This document shows, one piece after another, positions 60,201 to 64,000 of a stretch of 64,000 bases of DNA. The notes under the pieces are model-generated. The model made no database searches. It was not told the DNA's origin and worked only from the letters and a program-made list of their open reading frames with translations. A program made the translations under genes and the position numbers. Positions within the stretch are counted from its first letter, which is position 1. The number at the start of each line of letters is the position of its first letter. This DNA comes from Linnemannia elongata (lineage: Eukaryota > Mortierellomycota > Mortierellomycetes > Mortierellales > Mortierellaceae), in contig JAXBDG010000003.1 of NCBI GenBank assembly GCA_036320915.1, forward strand, positions 124,001 to 188,000, in the 5' to 3' direction.

Positions 60201-61115
60201 CTTTCTTTCTTCCTCTTCTTCTTCGTTCTTCTTCTTTCTTCCTCCTCTTTGTTCAACTGTTGGTTACGAACAATCATGAGTGTGTGTGGTACCATGTTAC
60301 TCATACCCAAAACGAAAGCACAATAATAGAAAAAAACCCCTGTTTGCCAACCTGCCTTGCGATCGCAGTTTGTTTGCTATCGAGCATCGGGTGGCATAGA
60401 ACAACAACGAGCCAGAGGGAAAAGGAAAGAAGGAAAAAAGAACGGACGCATTGTCAAGGTGACAAAAAAGGGGGCTTTGGGGAAGGGTTTGTGTGAAAGA
60501 GGATGAACTGCCACCTACATACAATACCTCACTAGGCTAGTGGAAAGGCAATGCAAAAGGCACGAATGTAAGATGTACATAGTATCCAGGTGGGGAAGGA
60601 GGGAAGAAGGCTATGCGACAGAGAGAGTGTGTGTAAGAAAGTGAGGTGGATCATCGTCGCAGCAGCAGTAGGGCATACACACATACACAATGTACATACG
60701 CAAACAGAATAAGGTAATGAATAATAATAGAACGAACCAAGCAAGAACCATTGTGCAGACACAACAAATACTGAATATAAATTTCAATTGAATTGGGCAG
60801 TGTATATGAAAGAGTAAAGTAAAAAGTGAAGTATCCATCCTATCCCATCCACTCCATCCAACCTTGACCTTGACGCCTCTCTCCCTTCCTTCTCGAGGCG
60901 AAATTTAAATAAATAGGACCCCTTCATCCGCCGATGCTCACCTCTTTTTTTTTTTCTCTTTTCTCCTCTTCTCTTCTTCTTCACTCTTCCTTCAGACTCA
61001 TCTCGTTCATACCCTCCCTCAACCTCTTACTCTCTCTCCTCTTCTCTACTTACGTCCTCGCCCGACACAACCAACCAACAACCACCCCACTCTCATACAC
61101 ATACACATAACCAAC
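54232..61115. other. 6.9-kb gene-poor interval
   Basis: No frame here has a recognisable domain, plausible codon use or consistent splice sites. It holds many A runs (for example about 54455-54479 and 56727-56744), a G25 tract, TG and GGAGG tracts, and C/T-rich zones near 59040 and 60950-61060. A TATA-like AAATTTAAATAAATAGG at about 60901-60917 and the C/T tract after it probably belong to the SOD gene. The rest is unassigned. Confidence 0.5.
55260..55284. repeat. G25 homopolymer followed by AGGGGGAGGGG
   Basis: 25 consecutive G then A-G5-A-G4. The plus strand meets the loose requirements of a G-quadruplex. Base calling across such a run is unreliable, so the length is provisional. Confidence 0.85.
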
Positions 61116-62552
61116 ATGCTTTTCAAGTCTGCTGCCACTCTCCTCGCCTTCGCTGGCCTCGTCGCCGCCCAGGGAACCCCCTCTACCGAGCTCAAGCACG
61201 GTTACGCCAACGTCACCAACCTCAACGGTACGTTCTTTTTGCTCGCATTCCTCAGGTCCCTTTGTTTGTTTTCTATCCCAGCAGAAGGGGAAGACAACAT
61301 ACCTCTCTTTGTTTCGATACATGTCTGTCTCTCTGTCTGTCTCTCTGTCTATTTGTTGTTTCGTTAAATTTCACTGTCTGTGCAGCAACAAGAAGCAGGA
61401 GCAACAGCAACAACAGTATTCTATTTATTGCCTCTTGCCTCCTTTTTTTGCTTCCGATAACTGGATACCTTTCACCCGTCTCTCCTCCCTCCATTTCCTT
61501 TCTTTATGTTTGCAACAGTACTTTTTTTTCTTCTTTCTCATGGGACAATTTCCACCATTCCACATCCCCTGCCACGCTTGGCTGAGAGATACCTTCGCTT
61601 CCTTTCTTCACACATAATCAATCCTCGGGTGTTTTTACAAACAAACAAACAAACAAACAAACAAACAAACAAACAAGAACAGCAGCAATCAGGAACCTGC
61701 AATTAGTGCGAACAAGACAAGAGCTTTCTCTTTCAATTGTCCACGGCTCTTGATTGAAAAAAAAGGATGCCCTCTTTCGTTTTCTAATTTTACAACAGTC
61801 AGTCAGACAGACAGACACGAACCAACAAGACAGACAACGCACACTTTAATTTCCCTTTTCGCTCACCAAAGAGGGAAAAAAAAAGGAGCGAGTGGTCGTG
61901 AATAACGAAAGCTTGCGGCTCTCAATCAAAACAAACAAAAAGAAAAAGTGAACTAATTCTTGACCTCCTTTCTCTATACCACAAACGCCTAATAGGTGAC
62001 ATGGTCATCAACTTCACCTTCGACAAGGTCGAGGGCGGTATGAACATCACCCTCACTGGCATCAAGGGTCTCTCGACCTCTGTTGCCATCGACAAGGCCG
62101 CTGGTTTCCAGTACCACGTTCACGTCAAGCCCGTCGGCCCCAACTACGGCTGCATGGCCACCGAGGGACACTTGAACCCCTTCAACGGCTCCGTTCCCTG
62201 CAACAAGGCCAACTTGACTGCCTGCGAGATTGGTGATCTCGCTGGCAAGCACGGAAACATTGTCCCCACCGAGGACGGCACCTTCCCCACCATCTCTTAC
62301 ATCGACACCCAGTTGTCCTTCACCGAACCCGCTAACGGCGCCTTGGTCGGACGCTCGATTGTTATCCATAACAACGGTACCCGCGTTGCTTGCGGTAACT
62401 TGGTCGTTGATGGATACACTGCTCCCTCTGCTAACGGTACCTCTACCGGTGCTGCTACCAACCCTACCGCTACCGGAAAGAACTCGGCTGCCAAGCTCGT
62501 TGGCTCTGCTGCCCTCACTGGTGTTGTTGCCCTCTTCATGATGGCTCTTTAA
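61116..62552 (+). CDS. Extracellular GPI-anchored Cu-only superoxide dismutase-like protein
   Basis: Secreted surface enzyme of 222 aa that likely disproportionates superoxide. Exons 61116-61227 and 61996-62552 flank a 768-bp intron (phase 1). A signal peptide covers about 1-19 (ends GLVAAQG). The copper ligands of the Cu/Zn SOD fold are present: H78 and H80 (YHVHVKP), H96 (EGHLNPF) and H162 (VIHNNG), with the disulfide pair C90 and C170. The zinc-site histidines are missing: the segment between H96 and GDLAGKHG has C106, C114 and E115 instead. This matches the fungal Cu-only SODs (Candida Sod5 type), which also keep CExGDLxGKHG. The end is S/T/A/N-rich followed by a hydrophobic tail (ALTGVVALFMMAL), a GPI-attachment signal. 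Five or more N-glycosylation sites are visible. C/T-rich leader upstream. Confidence 0.9.
61637..61676. repeat. (ACAA)10 microsatellite in the SOD intron
   Basis: Ten perfect tetranucleotide copies inside the 768-bp intron of the SOD gene. Confidence 0.9.
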
Positions 62553-63408
62553 AGTGGGAGTTTTTTTCTCTCCTTCATGGTTGTTCTTTTGCTTTTTTCC
62601 CTTCGTTTTTACATATTACCATATCTTTAGATGATGTTTATTCCCCACCCTCCTCAAAAACCTCATGTCCCACACTACCAAAAAGTACCTTAATAGCCAC
62701 CACCACCATCGCATCACACCCGCCCCTCTTTCAATAGCCAGAAAGCGAATTAGTAGATAGAAGATGTCAAGTTAACAGTGAGGAGAAAGGGGGGAGGGGT
62801 AGCTTCTCCTATCAGTTATCGGGAAAGCGTTTCCTGATACTGGAGATGTTCCTCCCTCCCTCTCTCTCTCTCTCTCTCTCTCTTACTTGCCTTGTTTTCA
62901 GAGTTTGCTACGGTTTTTTTTGTCATTTGAGAGATGAACCCCCCCCCAAAAAAAATACCCATAAATCCCAAAAACATCTGAAAACATCATATAACATAAT
63001 CGCAAAAACCAAAATTGATCGCTGTAAATATGTTTCTGAGCGGTGAGCGTGAGCGATGAGGACGATGGGAAGATGGACGGAGGGGTCCTGGATACCCATG
63101 AAAGAAGGAGAGGGGAAGAGGGAGGGGAGGTGTGAGATAAAAGTGAAACCGCAGGATGCATGGTAATACAGCACCGGAAATTAGGCGAGCGCGAGTAAGA
63201 CAAGAGAGGGAGAGAGAGGGGGAGGAGTCGATCTAGATCGGTGGAAATGAAAAAAAAAAAGACGCGAGATCATATGGGTGTATCCAACGCCGTGACAATA
63301 GCAAGCACTGATCTAGGCAAAGAAGTAGAGTGTAAATTATCGTATATTGATGTTCGCCACCACTACAACAGAAATACTAAGACTCCTTTCCAACAATATA
63401 CATAAATG
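62553..63408. other. Convergent spacer between SOD and metallo-hydrolase
   Basis: 856 bases of 3' flank for two converging genes. It contains a (CT) run at 62857-62882 and C/A homopolymers around 62940. No supported frame. Confidence 0.5.
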
Positions 63409-64000
63409 CTAAGGACTAGGAGTAGCAGCACGGTAGGTCTCCAACTCCTGTACGGTCAGCCCCTCCGGGTTATAATCATGGGCCGGGAAGATGGTATCGA
63501 CCTGATCCTTGAGAGAGATAATCTTGTCCATGGATCGGATGGCGGTGTCCATGTAACAGGTCCCTCTGGAGGGGGGGTAGGAGAGGTTGGGTAGTTTGGA
63601 GAAGGACATGTGGTTCTTGCAGGCGTCCCCGATCATGAATGAGCGGGAGGAAGTGTGAATGAATGAGATCGAGCCTAGTGTTTGTTTTTAAGAAGGAAGG
63701 AAGTAAGAGGGTGGGTTAGTGAAGGTGATAGCAACGATGAGTTTGTGTGAAGAGTTGGTGGCGCAGATTGATGATGAGAGGATAGAAAAGACTTGGGTGA
63801 TAAGAGCTAGGATGATCAACTGGTCACATTTTTTGTTCTGTTTTCGGATTGTAATGTGATGAACGTGAGTGACAGACGAGGTGACTTTATACAATGCGCT
63901 CGTTTCAGAAAAAAGGATCTTCGGTCCGATGTGCATAAAAGGGAAGGGGACAAAGCAGCAAAAAAATCAACAACAACAAACGACAAGACTTTTCTTACCA
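63409..64000 (-). CDS. Metallo-beta-lactamase-fold hydrolase (5' part outside window)
   Basis: Only the last exon (63674-63409) is fully present; a two-base piece of the preceding exon is at 64000-63999, just before a GTAAG donor, so the intron is 63998-63675. The visible sequence starts GSISFIHTSSRSFMIGDACK, the part of the fold after the HTPGHTPG motif expected in the missing exon, with the metal-bridging Asp of GDAC. Later, IFPAHDYNPEG has the final metal-ligand His (AHDY, as in glyoxalase II, ETHE1 and lactonase relatives). The C-terminus is QELETYRAATPSP. The fold is confident; the substrate (thioester, lactone or persulfide) cannot be read from this end. A possible phase-1 join (G|GC) fits ...PG|SI. 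Confidence 0.8.

Noticed and set aside
1..64000. CRISPR arrays, prokaryotic operons or biosynthetic cluster
   Set aside because: No spaced direct repeats; genes are intron-rich, unrelated in function and on alternating strands.

Overview
This window is nuclear DNA from a filamentous fungus. The evidence is a Zn2Cys6/fungal_trans transcription factor, a GPI-anchored Cu-only superoxide dismutase, many short GTAAG...YAG introns, pyrimidine-rich leaders before start codons, and many A/T and G homopolymers. An early-diverging fungus, probably Mortierellomycota, fits the intron-rich genes and very large low-complexity proteins, but that placement is inference. No prokaryotic operon, CRISPR array, rRNA or convincing tRNA was seen.

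Layout. 1-7.8 kb is compact: AAR2 (minus, runs off the left end), a family-16 methyltransferase (plus), an ALKBH1-type dioxygenase (plus, 4 exons) and an FHA-domain nuclear protein (minus, 3 exons). 7.8-21.5 kb has no supported protein gene and is full of simple repeats and pyrimidine tracts. 21.5-28.2 kb holds a 1652-aa zinc-cluster transcription factor (6 exons). 28.9-32.8 kb holds a NIMA/NEK kinase of 1014 aa (minus, 9 exons, one of 21 nt). 33.4-46.6 kb is dense again: aldose 1-epimerase, a small probable mitochondrial protein, proteasome subunit RPN1 (10 exons), a kanadaptin/SLC4A1AP homolog (6 exons), the 72-aa secretory-pathway protein KISH (4 exons, the first coding only ATG) and a 1034-aa disordered protein. 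UGP1 (48.6-51.1 kb) is followed by an apparently intact 2560-bp pogo/Tigger-like transposon (51.67-54.23 kb) with 169-bp terminal inverted repeats and a TA target duplication. 54.2-61.1 kb is again gene-poor. The window closes with the Cu-only SOD gene and the 3' part of a metallo-beta-lactamase-fold hydrolase (minus, runs off the right end).

The genes are mostly unrelated housekeeping functions: splicing (AAR2), nucleic-acid demethylation (ALKBH1), protein degradation (RPN1), Golgi traffic (KISH), and sugar metabolism (mutarotase and UDP-glucose pyrophosphorylase, both feeding hexose or UDP-glucose pools). There is no sign of a biosynthetic cluster. The most notable items are the young-looking transposon with a perfect hairpin inside each end, the ATG-only exon of KISH, the kinase microexon, and the long gene-free interval before a transcription factor whose zinc cluster is split by a 1.26-kb intron. 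All splice sites were placed by hand from reading frame, GT/AG and family conservation; every multi-exon model given here sums to a whole number of codons.
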